Shown here in pieces: positions 15,748 through 26,774 of a DNA stretch of 64,000 nt. The DNA is taken from positions 1,040,290-1,104,289 of the forward strand of contig NZ_JACIDJ010000001.1 of assembly GCF_014196305.1 (NCBI RefSeq), written 5' to 3'. The position numbers and the translations under genes are program-made. Below the pieces are notes generated by a model that was not told the DNA's origin, did no database searches, and saw only the letters and a program-made list of their open reading frames with translations. How positions within the stretch are numbered: position 1 is the first letter of the stretch; each line of letters opens with the position of its first letter. The stretch comes from Roseococcus suduntuyensis (GTDB lineage Bacteria > Pseudomonadota > Alphaproteobacteria > Acetobacterales > Acetobacteraceae).

Positions 15748-16610
15748 AGGGACATCAGGATCGCCTCCACATTCCCGCCCGTCTTGAGGCCGAAGATGGT
15801 GCCGCGGTCATGCAACAGGTTGAATTCCACGTAACGGCCGCGGCGCAGCAGCTGGTGCTGGCGCTCGGCCTCCGTCCAGCTCTCGTGCATGCGCCGGCGG
15901 ACGATGGCCGGATAGGATTCCAGGAAGGCGAGGCCCACATCCTTGGTGAAGGCGAAGTCCGCCTCGATGCCCTTGCCCGGCGTGCGGTCGCCCAGCCAGT
16001 CGTAGAAGATGCCGCCCAGGCCGCGCGTCTCGCCCCGGTGCGGCAGGAAGAAGTACTCCTCGCACCATTGCTTGAAGCGCGGGTAGTAGGTCGGGTCGTG
16101 CTTGTCGCAGGCGCGCTGGTAGGCGGCGTGGAAGAAGGCCGCGTCTTCCAGGCTTTCGGCGCTTTCCTTGTCCATGGGCGTGATGTCGCCGCCGCCGCCG
16201 AACCAGGCCTTGGTGGTGCAGATGAAGCGCGTGTTCATGTGCGCCGTGGCCGCGCGGGGCGAACGCGGATGCGCCACCAGCGAGATGCCGGTGGCGAGGA
16301 AGCGCGGGTCCTCCTCCGCGCCGGGAATCTGCTTGCGGAACTCGGGGCTGAACTCGCCATGCACGGTCGAGATGTTCACGCCCACCTTCTCGAAGACGCG
16401 CCCGCGCATCAGCCCCATGGTGCCGCCGCCCCCTTCCGCGCGCTGCCAGGGGGTGTAGGTGAAGCGGCCCGCCGGCAGCCCGGCATGCGGCCCTTCGGCC
16501 AATTCATCCTCGATCGCCTCGAAGGCGGCACAGATGCGGTCCCGCAAGGTTTCGAACCAGGCGCGGGCCGGTTCGGCGAAAGGGTGGGTCACGTGGCTGC
16601 TCATGGTCAT
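15726..16610 (-). CDS. hemF: Oxygen-dependent coproporphyrinogen III oxidase
   Basis: Converts coproporphyrinogen III to protoporphyrinogen IX with O2 in haem synthesis; 294 residues, the normal length. Diagnostic stretches: [12 protein letters not shown] [78 protein letters not shown] and the C-terminal [15 protein letters not shown]. The ATG at 16608-16610 (MTMSSH) is used; a second ATG at 16604 is possible. The long upstream open frame overlaps petA and is spurious. The stop codon is inside a tandem repeat array. It diverges from the cytochrome bc1 operon, which uses haem, 192 bp away. Confidence 0.96.
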   Translation of the reverse strand: MTMSSHVTHPFAEPARAWFETLRDRICAAFEAIEDELAEGPHAGLPAGRFTYTPWQRAEGGGGTMGLMRGRVFEKVGVNISTVHGEFSPEFRKQIPGAEEDPRFLATGISLVAHPRSPRAATAHMNTRFICTTKAWFGGGGDITPMDKESAESLEDAAFFHAAYQRACDKHDPTYYPRFKQWCEEYFFLPHRGETRGLGGIFYDWLGDRTPGKGIEADFAFTKDVGLAFLESYPAIVRRRMHESWTEAERQHQLLRRGRYVEFNLLHDRGTIFGLKTGGNVEAILMSLPPEAAW

Positions 16611-16802
16611 GGTCTGTGAATGAATACCCTGCAAATCACGGCCTTGCCCATGGCTGATGAGGTGGACAGGGCAGGGATGGGCGCCTATTAGCCCAACGCG
16701 AAGGTCGGGGTTGCGCGCCAAGGTTTGGCCGCCAAATCCCATCATGCAAGGCCCTGCCCGCCGATCCGGCCCAGGCGGGGCGCAGAGTTGAGATGGAGTG
16801 TC

Positions 16803-17378
16803 ATGGCACAGACTTCGGCACCCAGCGGTGCGACGACCCATTCCCCCGCGGGGGCTCCGGCCGAGGCCGTCACCAAGCGTGACTTCCTGAAGCTCACCAC
16901 GACAGCTTTTGCCGTGGTCGGCGTCGGCGCGCTCGCCTGGCCGTTCATTTCCTCCCTCGCCCCGGGCGGCGACGTGCTGGCGCTGGCCAGCACCGATGTG
17001 GACCTGGCGCCCATCGCGGAAGGCTCGGCCGTCACCGTGATGTGGCGCGGCAAGCCCGTCTTCGTGCGCCACCGCACGGCGGCAGAGATCGAGGCCGCCC
17101 GCGCCGAGCCGCTGTCCGGCCTGAAGGACCCCGCCGCCGACGACAGTCGCGTGCAGCAGGCGCCCTGGCTGGTGGTGGTGGGCATCTGCACCCATCTCGG
17201 CTGCGTGCCGCTCGGCCAGCGGCCGACCGATGCGCGCGGCGATTTCGGCGGCTGGTTCTGCCCCTGCCACGGCAGCCACTATGACACTTCGGGAAGGATT
17301 CGGCGCGGCCCTGCGCCCACCAACCTTGAAGTTCCCAGCTACACCTTCACCTCCGATACCGCGATCCGCATCGGCTGA
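16803..17378 (+). CDS. petA: Ubiquinol-cytochrome c reductase Rieske iron-sulfur subunit
   Basis: The [2Fe-2S] subunit of cytochrome bc1, 191 residues. Residues 26-55 contain the signal-anchor helix, with [12 protein letters not shown] as the non-canonical Tat-like start. Cluster ligands are C129 and H131 in CTHLGC and C153 and H156 in CPCHGSHYD. The ATG at 16803 (MAQTSAPS) is used; the frame opens at 16725 but is less family-like there. It is first in petABC, with petB starting 65 bp after. Confidence 0.97.
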   Translation: MAQTSAPSGATTHSPAGAPAEAVTKRDFLKLTTTAFAVVGVGALAWPFISSLAPGGDVLALASTDVDLAPIAEGSAVTVMWRGKPVFVRHRTAAEIEAARAEPLSGLKDPAADDSRVQQAPWLVVVGICTHLGCVPLGQRPTDARGDFGGWFCPCHGSHYDTSGRIRRGPAPTNLEVPSYTFTSDTAIRIG

Positions 17379-17442
17379 CGGCCCCTGGGCGGCGGGTATG
17401 GTCCCGTTCCGCCCGGTCCGTCCCCATTAGAGGACGAGCAAG

Positions 17443-18729
17443 ATGGCCATCGGCCTGCACGACAGTTCGTTCAAGAACCCCGTGGTGCGCTGGGTTGACC
17501 AGCGCCTGCCGGTGTTCACCATGATCCAGAAGGAATACGGGACGTTCCCCACGCCCCGTAACTTCAATTACTTCTGGAACTTCGGTGCGCTGGCCATGAT
17601 CAACCTGATGATCATGATCGCCACGGGCGTGTTCTTGGCGATGCATTACACCGCCCATGTGGATCACGCCTTCGAGAGCGTCGAGCGCATCATGCGCGAC
17701 GTGCATTTCGGCTGGCTGATCCGCTATGCTCATATGAACGGCGCCCACCTGTTCTTCGCGGTGGTGTTCATCCACATCTGGCGCGGCATGTACTACGGCT
17801 CCTACAAGGCGCCGCGGGAACTGCTCTGGATCCTGGGCGTGATCATCTTCCTGCTGATGATGGCCACCGCCTTCATGGGCTACGTGCTCCCCTGGGGCCA
17901 GATGTCCTTCTGGGGTGCCACCGTCATCACCAACCTGTTCAGCGCCATCCCGCTGATCGGGCCGGAGATCGTCACCTACCTGTGGGGCGGCTTCAGCGTG
18001 GACAACCCGACGCTCAACCGCTTCTTCAGCCTGCACTTCCTGCTGCCCTTCGTGATCACGGGCGTGGTCTTCCTGCACGTGGCCGCGCTGCACATCACGG
18101 GCTCCAACAACCCGCTGGGCATCGAGCCCAAGGGCCCGCAGGACACGCTGCCCTTCCACCCGTACTACACGGCCAAGGACAGCGTCGGCATCGTGGTCTA
18201 CCTGGCGGTCTTCGCCTTCCTGATCTTCTTCATGCCGAACTACCTGGGCCATGCTGACAACTACATCCCGGCCAACCCGCTGGTGACGCCCGCGCACATC
18301 GTGCCGGAATGGTACTTCCTGCCGTTCTACGCCATCCTGCGCGCGGTGCCGGACAAGCTCGGCGGCGTGATCCTGATGTTCGGCGCCATCGCGGTGCTGT
18401 TCGTGCTGCCCTGGCTCGACACCTCCAAGGTGCGCTCCATGCGGTTCCGCCCGATCGCGCGCATCGCCTTCCTGCTCTGGACCGTGAACTTCATGGTGCT
18501 GACCTGGGTGGGCGCCAAGCCGGCCGAGGGGCACTACGTCCTCATCGCCCAGATCGGCACGATGATCTACTTCGCGTACTTCCTGGTGGTGCTGCCGGCG
18601 CTGGGGCGCCTGGAACGGCCCCTGCCGCTGCCCGAGAGCATCGCCCGCGCGGTGCTCGGCCCCAAGGCGCAGCTCGGTGGCGGTCCCGTCCCGGGCGCTG
18701 CCACCGCCCAGCCGATGGAGAAGGCCTGA
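17443..18729 (+). CDS. petB: Cytochrome b subunit of the bc1 complex
   Basis: A 428-residue membrane protein with eight expected helices carrying two haems b and the quinone sites. Seen: [14 protein letters not shown] and the [16 protein letters not shown] segment around the helix B/C haem ligands, [19 protein letters not shown] (Qo region), and the Qo-site PEWY motif in [25 protein letters not shown] precedes the ATG at 17443. It is co-transcribed with petA and petC, the latter starting 5 bp after its stop. Confidence 0.98.
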   Translation: MAIGLHDSSFKNPVVRWVDQRLPVFTMIQKEYGTFPTPRNFNYFWNFGALAMINLMIMIATGVFLAMHYTAHVDHAFESVERIMRDVHFGWLIRYAHMNGAHLFFAVVFIHIWRGMYYGSYKAPRELLWILGVIIFLLMMATAFMGYVLPWGQMSFWGATVITNLFSAIPLIGPEIVTYLWGGFSVDNPTLNRFFSLHFLLPFVITGVVFLHVAALHITGSNNPLGIEPKGPQDTLPFHPYYTAKDSVGIVVYLAVFAFLIFFMPNYLGHADNYIPANPLVTPAHIVPEWYFLPFYAILRAVPDKLGGVILMFGAIAVLFVLPWLDTSKVRSMRFRPIARIAFLLWTVNFMVLTWVGAKPAEGHYVLIAQIGTMIYFAYFLVVLPALGRLERPLPLPESIARAVLGPKAQLGGGPVPGAATAQPMEKA

Positions 18730-18733
18730 TCCC

Positions 18734-19492
18734 ATGCGTATCGTGAAGGCTCTCGCCGTCGCCCTCTCGCTCTCGTTCGCCAGCCCCGTGCTGGCGGCCG
18801 AGGCGCCGCCGCCGCCCGACGCCCGCTTCGGCTTCGCCGGGCTGTTCGGCACCTTCGACCGTGGCGCGCTGCAGCGCGGCTTCCAGGTCTACAAGGAGGT
18901 CTGTTCCGCCTGCCACAGCATGCGGCTGCTCTCCTACCGCAACCTGCTCGATATCGGCCTGACCGACGAGCAGGTGCGCGCCATCGCGGCCGAATACCAG
19001 ATCACGGACGGCCCGAACGAGGATGGCGAGATGTTCGAGCGGCCCGGCCGCCTCTCGGACCGCTTCCGCCGCCCCTTCCCCAATGAGCAGGCCGCGCGCG
19101 TCGCCAACAACGGCGCCTATCCGGTGGACCTCTCGGTCATCACCAAGGCGCGCGCCGGCGGGGCGAACTACATCCACGCCCTGCTGACCGGCTATGTGGA
19201 CCCGCCGGCCGGCGTCGAGGTGATGCCCGGCATGAACTACAATGCCTGGTTCGCCGGCAACCAGATCGCGATGCCCAATGTGCTCAACCCGGGCCAGCTG
19301 GAATTCGCGGATGGCACGGAAGCCACCGTCGAGCAGATGTCGCGCGACGTGACCACCTTCCTCGCCTGGGCGGCCGAGCCCGAGATGGAGCGCCGGCGCC
19401 AGATGGGCGTGAAGGTGCTGATCTTCCTGGCGATCCTGGGCGGGCTGGTCTATGCCACCAAGCGCAAGGTCTGGGCTGACGTGAAGCACTGA
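18734..19492 (+). CDS. petC: Cytochrome c1
   Basis: A 252-residue haem-c subunit of the bc1 complex. It has a cleaved signal peptide (about residues 1-22, ending VLAAEA), haem attachment C57-x2-C60-H61 (CSACHS), a candidate axial Met180 (AMPNVLNPGQLE) and a C-terminal anchor helix (VLIFLAILGGLVYATKRKVW). Its start lies 5 bp after the petB stop. A convergent amidohydrolase gene ends 13 bp beyond it, and no obvious intrinsic terminator lies in that gap. Confidence 0.97.
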   Translation: MRIVKALAVALSLSFASPVLAAEAPPPPDARFGFAGLFGTFDRGALQRGFQVYKEVCSACHSMRLLSYRNLLDIGLTDEQVRAIAAEYQITDGPNEDGEMFERPGRLSDRFRRPFPNEQAARVANNGAYPVDLSVITKARAGGANYIHALLTGYVDPPAGVEVMPGMNYNAWFAGNQIAMPNVLNPGQLEFADGTEATVEQMSRDVTTFLAWAAEPEMERRRQMGVKVLIFLAILGGLVYATKRKVWADVKH

Positions 19493-19504
19493 GACGCTGG
19501 AGGG

Positions 19505-20659
19505 CTATCCCTCCAGCACCCCGTTTCGCGCCACGACGCGCCCGCCCGAGACCACCAGGGCGGGCGCTTTGCGTTGGACCACCGCCTCGGCCAGGGAGGC
19601 GGCTTCCACCACCACCAGGTCCGCCCGCGCGCCGACGCCCAGCCCGTAATCCGCAAAGCCGCAGCCACGCGCGGCCAGGGTGGTCACGGCGTCCAGCGCC
19701 CATTCCAGCTCCGCATCGCGCCGCAGCTCGTATTTCAGCCCGACCATGGCGGCGCGGGCCAGCATGTCTGGGGCGTTGTAGGGGCTCCAGGTGTCGCGGA
19801 TATTGTCGTTGCCGGCGAAGAGGGTGACGCCCAGCTCCCGCGCGCGGCGTAGGGGCGGCACGGCGCGCGAGGGGGGTGCGGAGGTGCAGAGCGCCACCCC
19901 CGCCTCCGCCAGCTTCCCCAGCAGCGCATCGGCCCGCGCCGCCGCCACATCACCCAGCGCGAAGCCGTGGCTGATGACCACGCGGCCCGCCATGCCCAGC
20001 GCCCGCGTGCGCTCCGCGATCAGCTCCATGCTGAAGGCGCCGAGTTCGCCGGCCTCGTGCAGATGGATGTCCACGGGCTTGCCGTGACGCTCCGCGAGGC
20101 GGAAGACGATGTCCAGGTGCCGCACCGGGTCGCGGTCAATGAGCGAGGGATCCAGCCCCCCCACCGCGTCGCAGCCCAGCCGCAGCGCCTCGTCCAGCCA
20201 TTCCTCGACGCCCGGCGTGCGCAGGATGCCCGATTGCGGGAAGGCGACGAGCTGGATGTCCAGCACGTCGCGCATCGCCTCGCGCAGTCCCAGCAGCGCC
20301 TCGACATGGGTGAGGCGGCTTTCCTCATCCACATCCACATGGCTGCGCAGGCGGGTGGTGCCGGCGGCGAGGTGCGCCTCGGCCAGTGCGCGGCCCTCGC
20401 GCGCCGCCTCCATGCCGATGGCGCGGCGGGTGCGCTTCTCGTTCTCGATGCGGTCGGTCAGCAGGGGGCCGACATTGTTCTCCCACCAGGGGCGGCCCCA
20501 GAGCGTCTTGTCCAGGTGGCAATGGCCCTCGACCAAGCCGGGCAGCAGCAGGGGCGCGGGGCCGGGCGCGGTGCTGGGTGTGAAGCCGGTGATGCGGCTC
20601 TCGGCCACATGCACATCCGCCGGCGCCCCGCCCAGCGGGCGGACATGGTTCAGGATCAC
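19505..20659 (-). CDS. Cytosine deaminase-like amidohydrolase
   Basis: A 384-residue metal-dependent hydrolase resembling CodA. Metal-binding motif GHCHLDK near residue 50, then HVDVDEESRL, HLHEAGELG, SHGFALGD and GNDNIRDTWSPYN with the catalytic Asp. The GTG at 20657-20659 overlaps the stop of the upstream PLP-enzyme gene (GTGA), so I prefer it to the GTG at 20668. Pairing with a serine/threonine-dehydratase-like enzyme suggests one catabolic or salvage step; the substrate (cytosine, creatinine-like or another cyclic amide) cannot be told from the sequence. Confidence 0.85.
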   Translation of the reverse strand: MILNHVRPLGGAPADVHVAESRITGFTPSTAPGPAPLLLPGLVEGHCHLDKTLWGRPWWENNVGPLLTDRIENEKRTRRAIGMEAAREGRALAEAHLAAGTTRLRSHVDVDEESRLTHVEALLGLREAMRDVLDIQLVAFPQSGILRTPGVEEWLDEALRLGCDAVGGLDPSLIDRDPVRHLDIVFRLAERHGKPVDIHLHEAGELGAFSMELIAERTRALGMAGRVVISHGFALGDVAAARADALLGKLAEAGVALCTSAPPSRAVPPLRRARELGVTLFAGNDNIRDTWSPYNAPDMLARAAMVGLKYELRRDAELEWALDAVTTLAARGCGFADYGLGVGARADLVVVEAASLAEAVVQRKAPALVVSGGRVVARNGVLEG

Positions 20660-21591
20660 AGCACCCACTCCCGGAACAGGTCGAGATCAATGTTGCCGCC
20701 GCACAGGATGGTGGCGACCCGCTTGCCCGCCATGCGCGTGCGTTCCTGCATCAGCGCGGCCAGGGGCGCGGCGCCGGCGCCCTCGGCCAGGTTGTGCGTG
20801 TCGGTCCAATAGGCGCGGATGGCGTCGCGCACCTCGTCATCCGTCACGGTCACGATGCGCGCGGCGCCCTTCAGGATAATCTCCAGCGCGCCAGGGTCGG
20901 GGATGCGGGTGGCCATGCCGTCGGCGCGGGTGACGGCCTGGGCCGTCTCCACCACGCGGCCGGCCGCGAAGCTCTGGGCATAGGCGTCGGCGCCCGTGCT
21001 CTGCACGCCAATGACCTCGGTGGAAAGGCCCAGCAGGTCGCGCGCCAGGATGCAGCCGCAGATGCCCGAACCAAGCCCCACCGGCACATAGAGCGCATCG
21101 AGCCCCGGCACGGCCCGCAGCAATTCCAGCGCATAGGTGGCCACGCCCTTCACCAGGGGCGGCGCGAAGGAGGGCGCGAAATCCAGCCCGTGTTCCGCCG
21201 CATGGGCGGCGGCGAAGGCGCGCGCCGCGTCGAAATCCGCGCCATGCTCGATCAGCCTCGCACCCTGCGCCCGCATGGCCGCGTTCTTCTCCACGCTGTT
21301 GCCATGCGGCACCACGATGGTGACGGGAATGCCCGCCTTCGCCCCCGCATAGGCCAGCGACTGCCCGTGATTGCCGCGCGTGGCGGACACCACGCCCCTG
21401 GAGCGCAGCCCGTCGAAATACACGATGCCGCCGCGGACCTTGAAGGCGCCGGTGGGGGTGTGGTTCTCGTGCTTCACCCAGACCTCGCAGCCGGTGCGGG
21501 CCGCCAGCAGCGGCCAGGCAAATTGCGGGGTGGCGGGGAAATGGCGCCGGATCAGCGCCTCGGCGGCTTCGAGTTCGGTCAGGGTGAACAT
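20656..21591 (-). CDS. PLP-dependent threonine/serine dehydratase family enzyme
   Basis: A 311-residue fold-type II PLP enzyme. The Schiff-base Lys is in HENHTPTGAFKVRGG near residue 52; SATRGNHGQSLAYAG binds PLP, and VGLGSGICGC (Gly-rich loop) and LCGGNIDLD complete the family set. It is shorter than biosynthetic threonine deaminase and lacks the regulatory ACT-like domain, as in catabolic members. The ATG at 21589-21591 (MFTLTELE) is used. It is co-translated with the amidohydrolase downstream. Confidence 0.88.
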   Translation of the reverse strand: MFTLTELEAAEALIRRHFPATPQFAWPLLAARTGCEVWVKHENHTPTGAFKVRGGIVYFDGLRSRGVVSATRGNHGQSLAYAGAKAGIPVTIVVPHGNSVEKNAAMRAQGARLIEHGADFDAARAFAAAHAAEHGLDFAPSFAPPLVKGVATYALELLRAVPGLDALYVPVGLGSGICGCILARDLLGLSTEVIGVQSTGADAYAQSFAAGRVVETAQAVTRADGMATRIPDPGALEIILKGAARIVTVTDDEVRDAIRAYWTDTHNLAEGAGAAPLAALMQERTRMAGKRVATILCGGNIDLDLFREWVL

Positions 21592-21642
21592 GGCGCCAAG
21601 CCTGCGCCGGCCCCACCTAAAATGCAAAAGGGCCCAAAACGC

Positions 21643-21672
21643 AAAAGGGGCGGCGGGATGTCCCGCCGCCCC
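21643..21672 (-). terminator. Rho-independent terminator of the cold-shock gene
   Basis: On the minus strand a perfect 12-bp stem (GGGGCGGCGGGA with TCCCGCCGCCCC, loop of 2) is followed by TTTT (21646-21643) and a second T-rich stretch. It lies 37 bp after the cold-shock stop. Confidence 0.92.
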
Positions 21673-21708
21673 TCGCTGCCATGGCCGGCCGAAGCCGACC
21701 GGGCTTTG

Positions 21709-21912
21709 TCAGCCGACCTTGAGGTTGACAGCCGAAACCCGGCCGCGCTCCTCGACGGCGTCAAAGCCGATGGACTGACCGTCCTTCAGACCCTGGAGGC
21801 CAGCGGCCTGCACGGCGGTGATGTGGACGAAAATATCCTGGCCGCCGCCGGCCGGGGCAATGAAGCCGTAGCCCTTGGTGGCGTTGAACCATTTCACGGT
21901 GCCCTGGGCCAT
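21709..21912 (-). CDS. Cold-shock domain protein (CspA family)
   Basis: A 67-residue single-domain RNA/DNA-binding protein. RNP1 is KGYGFIAP and RNP2 is DIFVHI; the fold starts with [13 protein letters not shown]. The ATG at 21910-21912 follows AGGAGAATC. The upstream 285 bp (to 22198) has no convincing gene; it holds an inverted repeat at 22103-22120 (CCGGGCC/GGCCCGG) and probably the promoter and leader. The gene is monocistronic, with a strong terminator. Confidence 0.97.
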   Translation of the reverse strand: MAQGTVKWFNATKGYGFIAPAGGGQDIFVHITAVQAAGLQGLKDGQSIGFDAVEERGRVSAVNLKVG

Positions 21913-22173
21913 CGTGATTCTCCTGAGTAGCAATCCGGGAGGGGAGTATCCCATCCCGGGCGCTTCAGGCTCACCGGACTTCACGTGGGGAACGTCCGGC
22001 GGCACTCCTGGGAGCATCGGTGGGCGGGCACGGCAAGGCGATTGGCAAGCACTGGAAGCGCCCAGGGATAGGCGCAGATATGCCGTCCCCTGTCAAAGGA
22101 AACCGGGCCCCATGGCCCGGAATTCCGAAGGCTTGTCCCGCCGCGTTGATTGGCGGCGGGGCGGGTCAATCGG

Positions 22174-22193
22174 GGGGCGCGGGTGCGCGCCCC
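22174..22193 (-). terminator. Hairpin downstream of the chemoreceptor gene
   Basis: GGGGCGCG pairs with CGCGCCCC around a 4-nt loop, 6 bp past the chemoreceptor stop on the minus strand. There is no U-tract, so it is at best a weak or factor-dependent terminator. Confidence 0.5.
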
Positions 22194-22198
22194 ACCCG

Positions 22199-23878
22199 TC
22201 AGGCCGCGCGGATATCGGCCAGGAAGCGGTCCACCTGGCCGCGCATCCGCTCGGACTGCTGGGCCAGCTCGGATGAGGCGCCCTTCAGGTCCTGCGCGGC
22301 GAGGCCGGTGCGCTCGGCACCCTCCTTCACATTGGCGGCGCTGCGGGAGGTCTCCTCGGCACCCTGCGCCGCCTCGGCCACGGCCCGGCCGATCTCGCGC
22401 GTGGCGGCCGCCTGCTCCTCCGACGCGGCCGCGACCTGGGCGGTGGTGGCGTTAAGCTCCTCCACCGTCTTGCCGATGGCGGCGATGGCCTCGACCGAAC
22501 GCTGCGTCTCGGTCTGCATGGCGGTGATCTGCGCCGCGATCTCCTCCGTGGCCTTGGCGGTCTGGGCGGCCAGGCTCTTCACCTCGCTGGCCACCACGGC
22601 GAAGCCCTTGCCGGCCTCGCCCGCGCGGGCCGCCTCGATCGTCGCGTTCAGCGCCAGCAGGTTGGTCTGGCCCGCGATGTCGCTGATCAGGCGCACCACG
22701 TCGCCGATGCGGTTCGCCGCATCCGCCAGGCTGCGGACGGTGCCATCGGTCTGCCGCGCCGTCTCCGCCGCGCGGGTGGTGATGGAGGCCGTCTCGCGCA
22801 CCTGGCGCGCCACCTCGGCGATGGAGCTGGACAGTTCCTCGGTCGAGGCTGCCACGGTCTGCACATTGCCGCTGGTCTGTTGCGAGGCGCTGGCCACGGT
22901 GGTGGCCTGGCGGCTGCCTTCCTCGGCCGTGGCGGTCATGCCGTTCGCGGTGGCGGAAAGCTCGGTGGCGGCGCTGCTGACGGCGCGCAGCACATCGGCC
23001 GCCTCCGCCTCGAACTCCTTCACCAGCCCATCCACGCGGGCGGCGCGGGCGGCGCGGCGCTCGGCGGCCTGGACCTGCTCGGCGGCCAGGCGGTCGGCCT
23101 CCTGCAGCCCGCCGCGGCAGGTCTCGACGGCGCGGGCCATGGCGCCCAGCTCGTCCTTGTCGGCGGTCTCCTTCAGGCTGAAGGCGTAGTCGCGCTTGGC
23201 GAGCTTCTCCATCGCACCCGACAGGTTCAGCAGGCGGCCGGTGATGCTGCGGGTGAGGTAGACCGCGATGACGATGCCGACCAGCAGGGCGATCAAGCCC
23301 AGCGCGATGATGAGGATTCCGCCGAACCGGCCCGCCGCTTCGACCTGGGTCCCGGCCCGCCGTGCCTCGTTCGAATTCAGGGTTCGCAGCCCGTCCAGGA
23401 GGGAAGTGATGGTGTTGATGCCGGGCCCGCCTTCGCCCGCCAGGGCCCGCACCTGCTCGATGTTACCCGCCGCATGCGCCTGCATCAGGCGCTGGTTCAG
23501 CGCGAGATGGGCGCGCAGCGCGACCTCAAACTCCCGGATGATGCGATGCTCCTCGGGGAGGACCATGAGTGGCCGGTACTGGTTGAGCGCGGCGTTCAGC
23601 CGTTCGGGCAGGGTCCGCATGGACTCCACGACGACCGCGACGCGCGCCGGGTCCGTCACGACAGCCAGGGTCAACTCGCGTCGGCGCAGGGTCAGGGCCA
23701 GGTCGTTCAGCTCGCTGGCCACATCCAAGGACGGCAGCCAGACCGTGGCGACCTGGCGGGAGGCAGCGTCCATGCGGTTGATGGCCAGCATCGCGCCGGC
23801 GGCCAGCAGCAGCAGCAGCGCCAATAGACCGCCAATGCCCAGGCGTAGCTTGTTGGCGACGGAAAGGTTGGTCAGCAT
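22199..23878 (-). CDS. Methyl-accepting chemotaxis protein
   Basis: A 559-residue transducer. TM1 is near residues 12-33, followed by a periplasmic four-helix-bundle sensor of ~150 residues, TM2 ([22 protein letters not shown]), HAMP domain, and the cytoplasmic signalling domain with the conserved hairpin tip ([21 protein letters not shown]). There is no C-terminal receptor-methylesterase pentapeptide; it ends DIRAA. The ATG at 23876-23878 is used; a GTG precedes it directly. No che genes are nearby, so it is an orphan receptor with unknown ligand. Confidence 0.95.
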   Translation of the reverse strand: MLTNLSVANKLRLGIGGLLALLLLLAAGAMLAINRMDAASRQVATVWLPSLDVASELNDLALTLRRRELTLAVVTDPARVAVVVESMRTLPERLNAALNQYRPLMVLPEEHRIIREFEVALRAHLALNQRLMQAHAAGNIEQVRALAGEGGPGINTITSLLDGLRTLNSNEARRAGTQVEAAGRFGGILIIALGLIALLVGIVIAVYLTRSITGRLLNLSGAMEKLAKRDYAFSLKETADKDELGAMARAVETCRGGLQEADRLAAEQVQAAERRAARAARVDGLVKEFEAEAADVLRAVSSAATELSATANGMTATAEEGSRQATTVASASQQTSGNVQTVAASTEELSSSIAEVARQVRETASITTRAAETARQTDGTVRSLADAANRIGDVVRLISDIAGQTNLLALNATIEAARAGEAGKGFAVVASEVKSLAAQTAKATEEIAAQITAMQTETQRSVEAIAAIGKTVEELNATTAQVAAASEEQAAATREIGRAVAEAAQGAEETSRSAANVKEGAERTGLAAQDLKGASSELAQQSERMRGQVDRFLADIRAA

Positions 23879-24006
23879 CACGGCGGTTCCTTCAGTCCAC
23901 GCGGCAGCTCCGCGCGCTGCTAGGTAATCGCCGGATCGTGAAATCTTCCTTGCACATGGCCGCGGCCATTGGGGGAGGCCGCCTTAAATGAATGACAGGT
24001 CCAGAA

Positions 24007-24036
24007 CGAAAAGGGCGGCCCCCTGCGGGACCGCCC
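24007..24036 (-). terminator. Intrinsic terminator of groES-groEL
   Basis: On the minus strand GGGCGG pairs with CCGCCC in a stem extended by CCC/GGG, followed by TTTTCGTTCT. It lies about 42 bp after the groEL stop codon. Confidence 0.85.
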
Positions 24037-24077
24037 CTCTCGCCGAGGGGGGCCGAAGCCCCCGCCCGATCCGGACC

Positions 24078-26082
<2,005 letters not shown>

Positions 26083-26161
26083 GGCGGTTCTCTCTCCTGA
26101 TGGTCTCAGGCATGTGGAACCTCCTCGCTTCAAAGGCTGCATCCGGGGCCTTGGCCCTGCG

Positions 26162-26188
26162 TTAGCAGTCTCCGGCGAGGAGTGCCAA
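26162..26188. promoter_or_regulatory. CIRCE element (HrcA operator), proximal
   Basis: TTAGCAGTC, 9-nt spacer, GAGTGCCAA: 16 of 18 matches to the TTAGCACTC/GAGTGCTAA consensus. It covers the predicted groES start of transcription, the usual place for HrcA repression. hrcA itself is not in the window. Confidence 0.88.
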
Positions 26189-26189
26189 C

Positions 26190-26218
26190 GATCTAGAAGC
26201 CACCACGCACCACGTCAA
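26190..26218 (-). promoter_or_regulatory. Probable housekeeping promoter of groES-groEL
   Basis: On the minus strand TTGACG (26218-26213) and TAGATC (26195-26190) are separated by 17 bp. Transcription would start inside the proximal CIRCE element. The -35 is good and the -10 is weak; position between two CIRCE elements supports the call. Confidence 0.55.
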
Positions 26219-26226
26219 GGGAGATG

Positions 26227-26253
26227 GCAGCACTCTCGGTGTGATAGTGCTAA
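26227..26253. promoter_or_regulatory. Second CIRCE-like element, distal
   Basis: GCAGCACTC, 9-nt spacer, TAGTGCTAA: 15 of 18 matches to the CIRCE consensus. It sits just upstream of the groES -35, 65 bp from the proximal element. The region from here to the usg start (26443) otherwise holds only one structured repeat. Confidence 0.75.
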
Positions 26254-26377
26254 TGCATTGTCCGCGCGTGATTTTTCTGGAAATCGTCGCGCGCCCCATG
26301 TCACGCTCCGGTCATGGACGGCCCCGGAGAGGGTCGGCCGGGAGTGAAAGCGCCGGCCTTGCGGGTCCGTCCCCCTT

Positions 26378-26424
26378 GCGCCTGATCCGCGATGGCGAAA
26401 CCGCCGGAGCTGTGAATCAGTCGC
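26378..26424 (+). repeat. Structured repeat, single 47-nt copy (locus 4)
   Basis: Fold: outer CTGAT/ATCAG, lower stem CCGC/GCTG (one mismatch), internal GAT/GGA, upper stem GGCG/CGCC, loop AAAC, and TGA. It lies between groES and usg, ending 19 bp before the usg start, so it would be in the usg 5' untranslated region. Confidence 0.85.
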
Positions 26425-26443
26425 TTCTGATGGAGGCCTGTGC

Positions 26444-26716
26444 ATGCTCGACGCGTTGGTTCCCATGGTGAAGATCCCCGACTGGCGGGTCACCACCGCC
26501 GAGATCCTCTACCACATGCCCGACCACCCGCATGTGCTCCAGACCTTCATCTGGCAGAAGACGGACCGTGCGCCGGAATTCCCGGAACTGACCCGTTTCC
26601 TCGATTTCTGGCGGCGCGAGATCGAAGGCCCGCTGCATTCGGTCCGCGTGGCAAGTGCCGCCTTGATCGAGCCCGCGCAGCTGCGCTACGCCAACGGGGT
26701 CTTCACCATCCACTGA
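26444..26716 (+). CDS. usg: Usg family protein
   Basis: A 90-residue protein of the alphaproteobacterial Usg family, known from genes near tryptophan operons; function unknown. Family pattern seen: ILYHMPDHPHVLQTFIWQ, then FPELTRFLDFWRREIEGPLHS. There are no Trp genes here. The ATG at 26444 is used; an ATG at 26465 would remove seven residues. A structured repeat ends 19 bp upstream. It is convergent with the acyl-CoA dehydrogenase gene. Confidence 0.85.
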   Translation: MLDALVPMVKIPDWRVTTAEILYHMPDHPHVLQTFIWQKTDRAPEFPELTRFLDFWRREIEGPLHSVRVASAALIEPAQLRYANGVFTIH

Positions 26717-26774
26717 CGCCTGTCCGGCGCCAGCGGGTAAGATGGTAAGATCGTAAGATGGTAAGGCGGCGGCC

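Noticed and set aside
15726..17279. A 517-residue HemF with a long N-terminal extension.
   Set aside because: The first ~220 residues are antisense to petA and lack a family match; the hemF start at 16610 gives the normal length.
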